A stretch of 64,000 nt of DNA, from positions 57,300,970 to 57,364,969 of the forward strand of contig NC_057925.1 of NCBI RefSeq assembly GCF_018873765.1, given 5' to 3'. The notes beneath the pieces are model-generated. The model worked only from the letters and a program-made list of their open reading frames with translations. It was not told the DNA's origin and made no database searches. Each line of letters begins with the position of its first letter. The stretch's first letter is position 1. Both the position numbers and the translations under genes were made by a program. Positions 49,301 through 60,429 of this stretch are shown here, in pieces. This DNA comes from Telopea speciosissima. Taxonomy: Eukaryota > Streptophyta > Magnoliopsida > Proteales > Proteaceae.

Positions 49301-50986
49301 TATAAAAAAAAAATGCTTACTTTTCTTCTGGAAATTTTCAAAAAAAATAAATCAATCTACAGTTTGACCACTGATCAATACAATTAAGCCCAATTAGTTA
49401 GGCAGTTTTAGGCTTAATATGGAGGGTTTACGATTTTATGATGCAGCAGCAAAGTTCTGCCCTAAAACCTAATTAGAATCAGGGTTTCAGATCTCTGCAT
49501 TAGCTTAAATCTAGTGTAACTGCATCAAAGGTCCAAAGATACCAAGCATTTTCTCTAGTAAAGCTAAATGGTGAGATGTACCTACGAACGGCTTTAAAAG
49601 AGAAAATCGAACAAGTTACCTTGGGCAGTAAGCACCACTTTAAAAACTGAAGGGGTCATATATGGTTGATAGCAATATTTGACAGTTCATAAGACAAGGT
49701 TCAGCAGTTTATTTTAATGACAGTGTCATAATTTATAGGGCAGAGACTAACAATCCCACAATCACATAAACAAGTTACAAGGAATGTATGTTTTCACTAT
49801 CCGTTTATTAATATTAGAATGATTAAGTAACTTTCAGGACTGAGGGTTTTTGATTTCTTAAGTTACCTAAATCGAGCAATTTCTCTTAATGGCCCACCAA
49901 TTCCACAACCAACATCCAACACCTACAGTCACACTCAGAAGCCAAATCACAACTTCGTTTATTTAAAGTCTAATAATTGTCAGATTCTTTATTCACATTT
50001 ACACTGCAAGAACACCGAGTGAAATCAAACCTTTTGTCCAGGTTTCAAACCTAGCTGTAAAGCAAGAAAGTGCTCATGCCGCTTAATGCTCTCTCTAAGA
50101 GACTCTCCTTCCCATCTACAAAATATGGTCTTGGTTAGTACGTTTTCTGAAGTGATGAAATAAACCTAAATCAATTATCTTTGTAGAAGAAATAACTGAA
50201 AAAAAAGGAGGGGGGAGAGGAACTAACCTGGGTGCAAAATGGAAAGACTCGCCCCAGCCAAACTCATAGAAACTAGTTGAAAGATCGTAATATTTGTTAA
50301 CCTGAAACCAAAAAGGGCACAAGAATGCCCTTGAAATCCTTATCCCAAGTCAATGGTATTAATCACACAAATTCTGTTCTACCATTCCACTTCATAGGAT
50401 CATTATCTTTAATAGACTAATGGAATCTATATTTTCCTCTATGCATTACATGATTAAGACAAACAGAAGCAACCAAGAAAACCTGGGTGTGGGGGAGATA
50501 GAGAGAGTTGCTGTTCTCATACCATATCAGAGTAGTTAGCTTTTCTCTGTTCCTCGTTGCCTCCAAAACTGGCATGATACTTCTCATACCTATATTATTG
50601 CACCAAAATTATGTCAAAAAAAAAAAACTCAAGAAATCATATTAGCTAGACAGAAGCAACCCCGGTGGACTGATTACATAGACATTCTTCAAGGGTGTCA
50701 TTGTTTACATCTAAGAAGGCAATATAACAGAGTACAAGAATGCAATCTTCTTGCAGCACAGGATGCAGGTTCTCATAGAGATAAATTTCCAGGTCATTCA
50801 GATTAAGGACTTAGTGTTTGAGATGAATACAAGCTGGATCTCATGCATTGCAAATTCTGTACTAAAAGATTAAAAAAACAGAAAAAGGAAGAAGATAATA
50901 TACTGATCAACAGCAGAAAGAACTTCATTCTTCTCAATCTTTCCACCAACACCAGATGCCAGATCCAATGCTCCTTCTTTCGACAT
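46374..50986 (-). CDS. SMT1: Sterol C-24 methyltransferase 1 (cycloartenol methyltransferase)
   Basis: SAM-dependent enzyme of the endoplasmic reticulum that methylates cycloartenol at C-24, the entry to phytosterols. Thirteen exons join in phase to 351 aa: 50986-50904, 50589-50523, 50301-50228, 50115-50031, 49922-49867, 49097-49043, 48853-48806, 48345-48262, 48106-47990, 47900-47817, 47680-47555, 47382-47285 and 46452-46374. Landmarks are [16 protein letters not shown] (61-76), SAM motif [16 protein letters not shown] (from residue 104), [22 protein letters not shown], and the end [16 protein letters not shown] plus a Ser/Ala tail. The last intron holds an RTE LINE end and a MITE, yet both splice sites are intact. 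A leader exon near 51210-51360 with donor CAT|GTAAGT and an acceptor near 51020 is likely. Confidence 0.96.
46561..47253 (+). repeat. RTE-type LINE 3' end in SMT1 intron 12
   Basis: The plus strand encodes the C-terminal tail typical of plant RTE LINEs: [43 protein letters not shown] noncoding part then ends with TGTAGCCGACCCCATTTAG, TTGATAAGGTTATGG and (GTT)n. The body upstream is degraded. It lies opposite to SMT1, and a MITE at 46903-47052 splits it. Confidence 0.85.
46903..47052. mobile_element. Nearly perfect palindromic MITE inside the LINE
   Basis: GCTACCCACATGGGGACGGG..GGGGACAGATCTGA pairs with the inverse TCAGATCTGTCCCC..CCCGTCCCCATGTGGGTAGC, and the next inner parts CCTCCATGGGA / TCCCATGGAGG pair as well. 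It interrupts the RTE tail between GTAGCCGACCC and the following noncoding part. The high arm identity suggests youth. Confidence 0.8.
48545..48672 (+). repeat. SINE-like sequence in SMT1 intron 7
   Basis: It contains GGTCATGAGTTCAAACC (box B-like), GGGGACTATCTCC, a C-rich body and an A-rich end (CCAAAAAAAAAGAAG), as in tRNA-related SINEs. The 5' boundary and box A are unclear. Confidence 0.4.
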
Positions 50987-51735
50987 CTCGTAATATGCTC
51001 GATCACAAAAATATCTGAAAACGCTTCCAATGGGAATAAAGGGTCAAATCTTTAATCATTTTAAGATTTAAGACAAAAATATATCAAAATAAAGGTCAAA
51101 ATGTTAAAAAAAATTTAAAAAGCATCAAAATACGCTCCACATCAATGGTGGTTCTTCTCAGGGGACAGGGAGAAAGAAACGACGCCATTGATGCAACAGA
51201 GGTACTTACATGAGGAGGAGAAGAGAAATTGAAAAGTCCACACAATAGAAAAGAAACGAGAATGAGAGCTCCTTCGGCGCACAGAAGGCAATTATAGATG
51301 GGTGAGGGGGCGAGAGAGAGAGAGGGAGGGAGAGAGTCTCGGAAGAGTTTAAGAGAAAGAACAGAACCGAAAGAATTTTTTCCCCCTTTTTTAAACCCTT
51401 CTTGAGGTAACGACTAACGACTCTGGTCGTACACAAATCACGGAAGTGCTCTGCCACGTCATCAAGTCACGTACACGTCACGACCCGAAATGTTCCATAA
51501 CGGGTATAAAGTGTAACGTATGGCAAAGATTGATCCGGAGTAGTCGCTCGAGTTTTAAACAGGAGACGGGTGGCTTTGAATTTTATATCCGGCCAAACGG
51601 TTCAGGTTCACGATCCTTGCTGTGGCCCTATGGGTGGACCTTAATCCCTATGACTCTAAGAGCATATATTCCAATCCAGGCTCCAGCGGTTGAGATTTAA
51701 GAATAGGTGGCTGTGATTTTGTTGGAGACCTTAGG
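50987..51735. other. SMT1 leader and upstream region
   Basis: GA/CT-rich leader at about 51200-51370 (AGAGAGAGAGAGGGAG on plus), then promoter-side sequence. No TATA motif could be placed with confidence. The frame at 51446-51700 has no recognised family. Confidence 0.45.
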
Positions 51736-51908
51736 ATCTTTATCACCTCCAGTTGGCTGCCAGGCCCAGTTCCTCAGTTCCTCTAACAAAGGGTGGCTGA
51801 AATGACCTCTCTACCCATTCCCAAACACTCTGCCCAGGTGGGATCCACCATCCCCCTATTAGAGGAACTGGGGAACTGGGCCGGTCAGCAAACTGGAGGT
51901 GATAATTT
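51736..51908. mobile_element. MITE with TTATCACCTCCAGTT ends
   Basis: The left TTTATCACCTCCAGTTGGCTG and right (inverse) TTATCACCTCCAGTTTGCTG pair, followed by GGCCCAGTTCC..CAGTTCCTCTAA on both arms. Same family as 36697-36890, with different arms inside. Confidence 0.8.
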
Positions 51909-52005
51909 TTCGAGACCTTAAAGCGCTTGGAACCTTGGATCAGGAGTTTAGGTACTTTGTGGAGCTAAACCTAGCCTTAGCACATAATTCTAGAAATTAA
52001 CTATG

Positions 52006-52078
52006 TGCCAGGAACCCGATTTGAACTAGTGATACGAGGATTTTTAGTCCTCTGCTCTACCAGCAGAGCTATCTTGAC
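52006..52078 (-). pseudogene. trnF: Plastid-derived trnF-GAA fossil (NUPT)
   Basis: The minus strand GTCAAGATAGCTCTGCTGGT.. to ..CAAATCGGGTTCCTGGCA matches plastid tRNA-Phe over its full 73 nt with about seven substitutions. The plastid 3' flank CATAGTTAATTTCTA follows to about 51986. The anticodon loop reads ACTAAAAATC where the plastid gene has ACTGAAAATC, so GAA has become AAA. Acceptor pairing is weakened. Plastid identity does not extend beyond about 52080. Confidence 0.85.
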
Positions 52079-53378
52079 TATTCCTGACCTCTTACCCAAT
52101 CTCAAGGTCATTCCTTCAAGAATAAGGATGCCTACCTTTGGTTATGGGGGAGATCGAAAGCACGAGGTTCGATCAACCAATGAAGCAAGCCAAGTTTTTT
52201 GGGTCAGGCTCGCTAGGGAATAGAATCATTTTTTTAGGCAGGTAGCCTGATCTACGACCAACCTGCTCCTTCATCATCGGTTTGTTGGAGTTGCAGGGAA
52301 TCTGGTACTAGCAATCCTAGAGGAGATTCAAGAGAAGCCAACCTTGTAGTTTTCTTAGCTTGAGCGACTCACGCGAAAACAACTGATCGTAGCCCATCCT
52401 CCGTTTGCACCGAAGGTACTAAAGAAACAAGAACAACAACTAAAGGGACACATGTTGTCACAAAATTGTAATGAGGAGCTGGTAGGAACTCGTATCAGCT
52501 CCATGTGCCATAAGAGTTCACAGGAGTATTTGTGGAAGAAAAAGGATGTGTTGTCACCAAAATTTACATGATGAAAGGATTCTCTAAGCAAGCGGCATAG
52601 GGGAGTACACCAATGAGGTGCAACAAAAAGATATCGCACATAGAAGAGCAATGACATTGTTTCATGTGAGTAGGAGAGAGATAGACATGGAGATGCTAGA
52701 GTACCTACCCTGGTGGTTCCGAGAACCTTTTCTCATAAAATATATTAGAATGGGAGATCACTGCTAGGTTGGCCCCTACATCAGCACGGGGCTACTAAAT
52801 GTGGAGGCTTCAATAGGGTTGAGTTTTTTGCATTTCGCAGGGGGCGAGGCCTTCATTTCAACCCCACTGTGTTTTGGGGCAGGAGCCAATTGTAAAGGTG
52901 TCAGTCTTGAACCGGAACCAACCAACAATGATGAGAATCGATTATTAATTGATTGGGTCTTGTCTGGCCCTTAAAAGTTACTTGTTTTGGTTTTCGGTTT
53001 CTCACTCAGTGCTCACTCTCTTGGGCTAAGGATAATCATGTTAAAATGGGCCATTGAGAATGGGCTTTACATTATTTGTATGGGCCCAATAAATGGGTTA
53101 AACAAAATTCCCTCCTTGGGTTTAATGCATTGGTGTTTTGCTTTTCGGACTAATTTAGAACTAGGACCAATTAAGGACCAGAACTGACATGAGCAATTAC
53201 TAAGTAGTCAGGGGGTGGAAGGTTTGAGGTCGCAGCGGGGGCCGCAGGGCTGAGATAATAGCAGGAGGTGGGGTGGGGTGGCGGGGAAGCAGGGGGTGGG
53301 GGTTGAGTCGTAGTAGGAGTTTGGGACTAGTGGGATTGGGGGATTCAGTTCCTCTCTAGGGAGCCCAGCGCCCAAGGA
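52079..53378. other. Spacer with a MITE half and MITE-derived sequence
   Basis: 52650-52740 is the inverse of the element near 23285-23390 (AGGAGAGAGATAGACATGG..GGTGGTTCCGAGAACC). Around 52890-53000 lies GAACCGGAACC-type sequence like that at 29900. 53350-53378 is the end of a CAGCCGTTGGAT-family MITE. No coding sequence is supported. Confidence 0.45.
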
Positions 53379-53890
53379 GTGCCCAGGGGGAAATCTAAGG
53401 GTTGGGTTGTGACGCGCACATCCCAACCATAATATGTGAAACATCATATATCCAAATTACAAGTTGTCAAAACATTAGGTATCCTAGATGTCAATTCCCC
53501 CCCCCCCCCCCTCCTTCCCCTGAAAAAACAAAAAAAGGAATTTTATGAAAGTGCCCAGGGGGAAATCTAAGGGTTGGGTTGTGACGCGCACATCCCAACC
53601 ATAATATATGAAACATCATATATCCAAATTACAAGTTGTCAAAACATTAGGTATCCTAGATGTCAATTCCCCCCCCCCCCCCTCCTTCCCCTGAAAAAAA
53701 CAAAAAAAGGAATTTTATGCAAGTGCCCAAGGGGAAATCTAAGGGTTGGGTTGTGACGTGCACATCCCAACCATAATATGTGAAACATCATATATCCAAA
53801 TTACAAGTTGTCAAAACATTAGGTATCCTAGATGTCAATTCCCCCCCCCCCCTCCTTCCCCTGAAAAAACAAAAAAAGAAATTTTATGAA
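53379..53890 (+). repeat. 172-bp tandem repeat, three copies
   Basis: Copies start at 53379, 53551 and 53723 with GTGCCCAGGGGGAAATCT. They run through TTGTGACGCGCACATCCCAA, ATATCCAAATTACAAGTTG, TAGGTATCCTAGATG, a C tract of 12-16 and GAATTTTATG. Differences are few and mostly in homopolymers. The third copy runs straight into the MULE terminus. Confidence 0.9.
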
Positions 53891-55369
53891 ACATCCCTTG
53901 AAAATGGGTCGAAATTCGAATCATCCCTGAAATTTAAAAATATTCAGATCACCCCCTGTATTAGAACCCAATACTCAGATTACACCCTACCGTTAGTTTT
54001 ACAATGTTAACTAATGAAGTCAGATAGTTAATTTTTTTGAAAACCCTAAACTACCCTTGAACATAGTATAGTTACAATTTTACCCTTGATTTTTAAAAAT
54101 CCCAAATTCGTTGATCGTCTTCCTTCCTCACAGTATGAGCTACACCGCTGCCGGAGAAAGTACATATAGCCGCATCTATGCCGGAAAAAGTACACATACC
54201 ACCGGCGTCATAGATCCAACCAGTGGTGGGGACCAGGCAGTGGAACCTCATCAACTCATTTCCATCTGCAACACACCGCGCATCATCATCCTCTCTACTA
54301 CTACTACTACTGCTGCTTCCGCCGCTGCTGGTGACCTATTCCGATTGAGCACGAGACTTCACCATCTCTCTATATCAATCTGACCGGAGAATATCTTAGG
54401 CGACCAGCTCGTGTGGAAGATTATCTCCACAACATTGCAACGCTTATCTTACAAATTCAAGTCGTGGGAGCACATACATGGTAATTGAAGTACAACCTGA
54501 GGTTTCACTACTGATGCTTTTTTTTTGTCTTTTTCTAAAGACAAATACGAAAGAAAAGGAAAAACGTACCATTTCTTGAGCCAAAGGATTTACCAGTGAC
54601 TTTGCATTGCGTTACAAAAATCTTCTGAAGCTGATCGACCTGGCTGTGAAAGAGCTCTTTCTGAGATTCTAAAAACTTCTGAAAGGACTCCCCAGAGTTC
54701 CCAACATCTATTTCCATGAAAGCATCCTTCGAATTCTCCTTTGAAACCTCCATCATCGACCCGAATTGTAAGCTTTTCTTCGTCATATAGCACAAATCGA
54801 CAAAAACGATATAAAATTTCAAGCATTAGGGTTCGAAGAGAGGGATTTTTAAACAGAATGAAAACTTCAAAGCCACCGTTCAAGAAGACGCCTTTGAACC
54901 AAATTCAGCTTTACTAGGTCCTCCTAAATGTCTGAGACTGGATGGAAGGTTGGGCGATCGTGGGTTTGATTTCCTGGTCCTCTTCTTGGTGGTGTCGACG
55001 ACGTCCTTGAGGTTCTGAACGCTCTTTCTGCAACTCAAAGAGGCGAGCAAGTGGTTGAGTTGCTTCGGTTTTAGGTGCTAAACGTCTTCGAAGGCTCTCG
55101 ATTTGCATTGTAAAGGGAAGCAGAGGCGGCGGCGGTGCAACTAGGGCGAAGCAGCGGCGATGGAGTATTTTAGGTTGAAGATGAAGGAAGGGTATTATTG
55201 TAAATTTATTCTAATGATTTAGTACAAGGGTAAAATAGATATTTTACACCAATAACTAACAAAACACTTACACCACCGTTAGTGTAGAGGGGGTGATCTG
55301 AGTATTTTCAAATTTTAATGGGTGATTCGAGTTTTGACCCATTTTCAGGGGGTGTTTCATAAATTTCCC
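53878..55369. mobile_element. Pack-MULE-like element carrying host exons
   Basis: Inverted arms (about 53878-54090 and 55190-55369) start GAAATTTTATGAAACA / GGAAATTTATGAAACA and share CCTGAAAATGGGTC, TCAGATCACCCCCT and AATTTTACCCTTG-type blocks. Both flanks are CAAAAAAA-rich, so a 9-bp duplication cannot be fixed. The interior is not a transposase; it includes the LUMINIDEPENDENS-like exon at 54570-54753 and two further open segments (54114-54383 plus, 54914-55140 minus) that I do not recognise. Superfamily is inferred from the TIR length and the gene cargo. Confidence 0.7.
54570..54753 (-). pseudogene. LD: Captured first coding exon of a LUMINIDEPENDENS (LD) homologue
   Basis: From the ATG at 54753: MEVSKENSKDAFMEIDVG, then SFQKFLESQKELFHSQVDQL, QKIFVTQCKVTG. 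This matches the N-terminus of LUMINIDEPENDENS, a homeodomain flowering-time regulator (..DSQKVLFHSQIDQLQ..QCKLTGVNPLAQEM..). After KVTG the match continues as NPLAQEM in another frame, pointing to a two-base loss, and ends at ATG|GTACG, the original exon end. The homeodomain itself is not present. The leader upstream (to about 54880) seems to have been taken along too. Confidence 0.85.
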
Positions 55370-57484
55370 AAAAAAAAATGATGTAATCTCTTCACTTCAG
55401 TGAGAAAACTCAATCTAGGTTGGACATGTTGCCAGGATGCCCAACATGTATCATCCTCTACTCTGCCTTTGGCAAAAACCTCATTGCCCTCATGTGTCTA
55501 GCTCTAGGATTGGAGACGATTTGGAGTACGTCGCTAATTTACTGAATATTGACGATACATTTTATAAAAGCGTGACCCTTGCACTAGCGTGGGGGCCAAT
55601 CACAGCACGCGTGGGAATATCAACATGGGCAAGATTTTTCTCAATCACGAGAGGCGGGGCGATCATTTCACCTCCTTTTGTGTCTAGGTGTTGGCGTTAT
55701 GCTGTCAAGCAAGGTTCTTTTACGAATGATCAAACATACCCCTAGATTGTGCAATACCCTATGGACACCGATCAAACTCATTGGTCAAGGGGGAGTCCCT
55801 TGACCACGGGTGAAGAAAAACTCAATCCAAATCAAAATAGTTAATTTTTAAAAAAAAACTTGTTAACACAAAATTTGATCAAACCAACTTAATTGGATTA
55901 CAATGGTTGGTAACCATGAAGCTTGACAGTTTCTAGTGTTTTAATAAAGAAAGCAATTCAGTTTGATCACCTACAAATCAAAACTTTAAAACTTTGCTTC
56001 AATTTTTATGGCTTCAATTGACTTTATAGCTGATAGTACAAGAAATAAAAGCATGTTTTCATCCATAAGTAATATTGACAATGTATTATTGACTGTTTTG
56101 AAGGCTCAAATTTCTATTTGAAGGTTCCTTCAAGAAAATAGGTTAGCCAGTTGGAGCCTCTTCATCAATCTTCACCAACTAAGCTCTCAACCAGAAAATT
56201 AATTCTTCTTACGACTGAGTTGTTGTGGAAATGACCAAAAAATAATGAAAATGCAAACTCTATATAAGTGATTCTAAGATTATGAGCATGGGCAGTTTGC
56301 AGTTATGAAAATATTTGTTAGTGTATTCAAAGTGGGACAAAATGGGTACAATTGTCTCCTTGAATTTATGATTTTGTTAAATCTACAACATATACATAAT
56401 TATGAGATAGTCCCTTAGGGTGCACATTAAGATAATACATTTCCTTACACCTTAAAAAAGAATTAAAAAATGTTGCAAAAAAATGGAAACTTTTGATTGG
56501 AAGTGTTTTAATTATGAAGAGCTTGTAGAGGGTTTTTTTTTTCCCCTTCCTTCATTTGGATACTCATGCTTGCCTGACTTGATATCTTGTACCTGGTTAA
56601 GTTTGTAAAGGTAAAGGATTCCATAGAGATCGATACATCCTTGCAAATTGGAAAGGAGCAAATTGTTGCAATTCTCTTTTATGTTCACCTGAGGACTGTG
56701 GTGAAGGAAGAATCCATTTATCATAAGTGATTTGACCTTGTGATTGGATTCTTATGTCATCATAAACTAAGATTGGATTCTTTTTAGTTTTTGGTTTAGA
56801 TAGCTCAATCTCCATTTAATGATATTAATATCTTGTCATTTCACATATAGATTTGAAAAATCATGACCACTAGTAAATCACTTTCAAATTGTTTTGAAAA
56901 CGAATTTTTATCACCGAGTTTTCCTTAAGCTAAGGTGAAGAGGATTCCCTTGACATCGACTTTCGCATATGGGTAAAAGGTGTTACCTAACAAAGAAAAA
57001 TATTTTCGACTTCGTCTAATAAAAGGGGGTTATGTTTTAAGATCCTAGGACAGTGGCTGAACCTTACACTACAGGTGTAAGAAAACTTTCTCAGAGAAAG
57101 TTTTCTAGATGCATTGCTGTTAATTCCTTCCACTCTAATTGAACTGTTGTGTCCGATATCTCATTAAGATCTCTCATTGGGCCATCTTGTGCTATCAATA
57201 GTATTAAAGCTTTTTCAAGTATGGCCTGTTATTAGTTATTTGGATCGGACATTAGCAAGAAACAGACTCGTAGCAGAAAAATATGTAATCTCGTGTATTT
57301 AGAAGATGATAACATAAGTCACATTCTCAAAGAAGTTCATAAATAGATCTCTTTCACTATTAGGCCTCCCTTTGATAGTAGATAACTTAGATACCATAGG
57401 GCAACCAGGAATGAAGTCCCACAAAGGCCAAGTGTACAGAAACAAGACCTAACATGATTTTTGTGTAGATGATGATGATAGCAG
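55370..57484. other. Intergenic, downstream of the DUF642 gene
   Basis: AT-rich, with a GATGCCCAACATGT / ACATGTTGCCAGGATGC inverted motif at 55424-55450. The open frames at 55437-55745 and 56512-56815 show no family similarity. The last 150 bases are likely the DUF642 3' UTR. Confidence 0.5.
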
Positions 57485-60265
57485 CTAATTCTTAACAGAT
57501 AACACCTTAACTTGATCCAAAATGGGACCGCAAAGAGATCCAAAGTCATCAATCCTTGTGTGGTAAAAGGAACTGTAGAATGTAAGCCTTGTCCTTGGTG
57601 CATCTGCTGTGAATTTGAAACTAGCAGTCTTGAAACCACCCTTCCCATGGGATTTGTAGGGGACTTTCAGGGTCTCTTTCCCTGCAAAAGCTTCAACCAT
57701 CATGGATCCATGGCAGCCATTCTTTGCATCTCCAACTGTGAAAGTGACATTGTAGAGCTTGCCCGGATTTGTTCTCAAGATTTGGGCAATTGCACTTTCT
57801 CTTCCTGCAACCAGCTCAACTGCTGCCTGTCCAGAGGGCACACTGAAATGCTGTGAGTCTATGTATTTCACAGCTTTCAGGGATTCAATTATCCACCCTG
57901 GGAGGGGAGATGTGAGGTCTTGCTGCCTGGGGGGAAGGAGAACACCATTGGTGGAGTTATGGAAAAGATGAGGACCCTCTTCGAATTCGCCATTCTTAAC
58001 CAAGTTAACTGCAAGACATTGTGAAATTAGTCAGCAAAATTATCAAATTTGAGATGGAAAAAAGAAAAACCAGATGAAGGAGGACACTGTTGGCAGGTTC
58101 AACCCAAAACCTTGAGGCATTAAGTGAAAATAGTTACTCAAGTATGTAAAGGAACCAAGGACCTAAACAAACCGAATGTAAGACTATAACTCTATGTTAA
58201 CACAAACACCAAGAAACACGAAGAAAAACAAAACAGAGCAAACATGTCAAGAAACACAAAGAAAAACAAAACAGAGCAAGGATGTTACAGATTTAACGTG
58301 GTTTATACACCAATATGATGTGCTAGATCCACAGGCAAAGCTGAAGATGATTCACTATGAGATGGAAGAAAATACAACGGAGATCTCTCAAGAACACCCA
58401 AAGGTTGTAGCAAGAATTCTCACCAGAAACCCTAACTCGAAAAAATCCCCAAATTTAACTTCTTTTCTTTCTAACACAACAAGACAATAAGACAAACAAA
58501 TAATCATCCAAGTCGGGTCGATCCATCGGGTCAGCTCAAGCCCTCAGCTACCATCACATACCTCACAAAATTTCTCTTTTGGGTCGCCACCAAAAATGTC
58601 ATTGGGATACAACAATTCAAGACACAAGTAACACTTTATAACTCCCAATACCCCTTCACATGTAGGTGGAATAGGCAGAAATTGACGTCACTGATAATGC
58701 AAGGAAAAGAACCAACAAACAAAGGGCTCTAATACAATGTTGAAAACTCCCAATAGACCCAAAATGAAAGCAGAATAAACAAGCAGAGTTTGGAAGAACA
58801 AACCCAAAAGGATATGAATTCCGTCTCCTAACACACATAGAAGCTAGATCAAAGATCTAGAAGGAAAAGAAACCAGTAAACATAAAGAAATGTTCACCTA
58901 CCTCTTGTGGGCATGGGAGGATAAAGCTCTTTAATGGCAACCACATCCAAGAGAGGTCCACAAGCAGCATCCTCTTGCATACCTGGGTTGTGGAATATCA
59001 CCTTAGCAACCTTAGAGGTGGCCCTGAATCCCCAGGCATAAGTGTCACCTCCATTGCTGCTGTATAATGTTTGAAGAGGGAGGTCCCCTGTTAGAGGAGG
59101 AACTGAAACCCTCAACACCTCATCCTGAGCACAAGTCCTTGAAGCACCAAATGTGAGAGAGTAAAGAGAGCCTGGTTTTACTGGTATGGTTTGGGAGATT
59201 GAGGCATCATTGCCAAGCCTTACTGCATGAACACCATGAGCAACAGCAAAATACATGCCACCGGGTTGTGGACCACTAGAGATATACTCAACAAGGCCAC
59301 TTATTTCCCATTTGGGCAATGAGTACTTCCCCTTAATGATTGTCTTGTTAAGGTCTGTTGCCTTTGGCCCTTCTTCAAAGTTTCCATTTGGGAGAAATCC
59401 TGAGAAAGATGAATAAAGAGGTATCAGCAATGAGAAAAGTTAGAAAAGCAGCAGAAACGAAGTCAGGAAAAACCCCACAACTCAAAAATGGTCGATAATT
59501 TACTCCAAAATAAATAGTCCATAACATCATAAATGAGAAGAAATATCTGCAAATGACAATACCCGAGTAGAAAAACTGAGCACAAGTGGAGGTGGTGGGG
59601 GGGGGGGGGGATGAGAAAACCAAACTCAATGAGTAGCTTAGCACCTCAAGAACAACTCAAACATGCATAGGAGCCAAAGAAACACAACTGAATAAATGGT
59701 CTAGAACACGCACGATTGACCAAAAAATGAGAAGAGGTCTCCATAAATCACAATACCTAAACAGCAAATCAGAGTGAAAGAAGAAATCAAACTCAAGTAG
59801 CAGCTTAGTAGATGAAAGAACAGAAAAAAATAAATAAATATGAATAAAGAAAAACAAGTGTCTAGAACATCACATATACACCAAAACAGATTAACAGAGT
59901 AGACACATAAAGAAACTGAAAAAACTTAATGAGAGGCTTAGTACACCATCAACAGCTCAAAATGGAGAGGAACCAGAGGAAAACAACTCAAGAAAACAGC
60001 ATTATATGGAGAAAAGTAAAACCCAAGAGAGGCCTAACTCAGCATTACAAGAACTAGAAACAGCACAACAATATAACAAAAAAGGAATATAAAAGAACAA
60101 TAGAGACCACATTGCAACAACAAGAAGAAGCACACATCAAACCAGAGTAACAGATTAAAAATAGGAAAAAAGGACATTACCATCAAAATAAGTCGCTTTA
60201 ACTGCAAGGGCAGGACTTGAGAAGGTTGAAGAGCATAAAAGCAACAGAGAGAGTAGCACCAACAT
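57485..60265 (-). CDS. DUF642 cell-wall protein (BIIDXI-like)
   Basis: Secreted plant wall protein; family members such as BIIDXI (At4g32460) affect pectin methylesterase activity. Exons 60265-60181, 59399-58902 and 58008-57485 join in phase to 368 aa, the family length. A signal peptide (LVLLSLLLLCSSTFSSPALA) is at the N-terminus. Two tandem galactose-binding-like DUF642 halves follow: GFLPNGNFEEGP, LPKWEISGLVEYI, YFAVAHGVHAVRLGNDASIS, then VNLVKNGEFEEGP, LPGWIIESLKAVKYID, FSVPSGQAAVELVAGRESAI, and CGPILDQVKVLSV. Cysteines in TCAQD, AACGPLLD, NGCHG and LCGPILD fit the conserved pairs. No break is seen. Intron 2 contains a probable LTR-type fossil. Confidence 0.95.
58195..58760. mobile_element. 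Possible LTR-retroelement fossil (TRIM/Copia-like) in DUF642 intron 2
   Basis: It contains a direct duplication of AAGAAACAC(G/A)AAGAAAAAC plus AAAACAGAGCA (58211-58241, 58249-58279) and the phrase CAGATTTAACGTGGTTTA, which recurs in many dicot Copia-type LTRs. No coding part is visible, and the ends are not defined. Old and fragmentary. Confidence 0.3.
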
Positions 60266-60357
60266 TTTCTTTCTACACAGAGTGAAGAGAAGAAACCAAG
60301 AAGACCAAGAAGGAAGAAAAGGTTCCAAGGATGGGACAGATTACATCTGCTGAGCTC

Positions 60358-60372
60358 ACATTTATATGTTGG
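60358..60372 (-). promoter_or_regulatory. TATA-like box of the DUF642 gene
   Basis: The minus strand reads CAACATATAAATGTG about 95 bases upstream of the ATG, followed by a CT-rich leader. This fits a plant core promoter. Nothing else regulatory can be placed. Confidence 0.5.
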
Positions 60373-60429
60373 ACAGAGAATGGTTGAAAGGATAAAGAGG
60401 AGAGAAGGTTTGGGAGAAAGTAGAGCTGA

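Noticed and set aside
55437-55745. 102-codon ORF between the MULE and DUF642
   Set aside because: It contains no known domain, and part of it overlaps inverted-repeat sequence.
57512-57971. Plus-strand ORFs with many cysteines
   Set aside because: They are antisense to DUF642 exon 3, whose reading frame is continuous and conserved.
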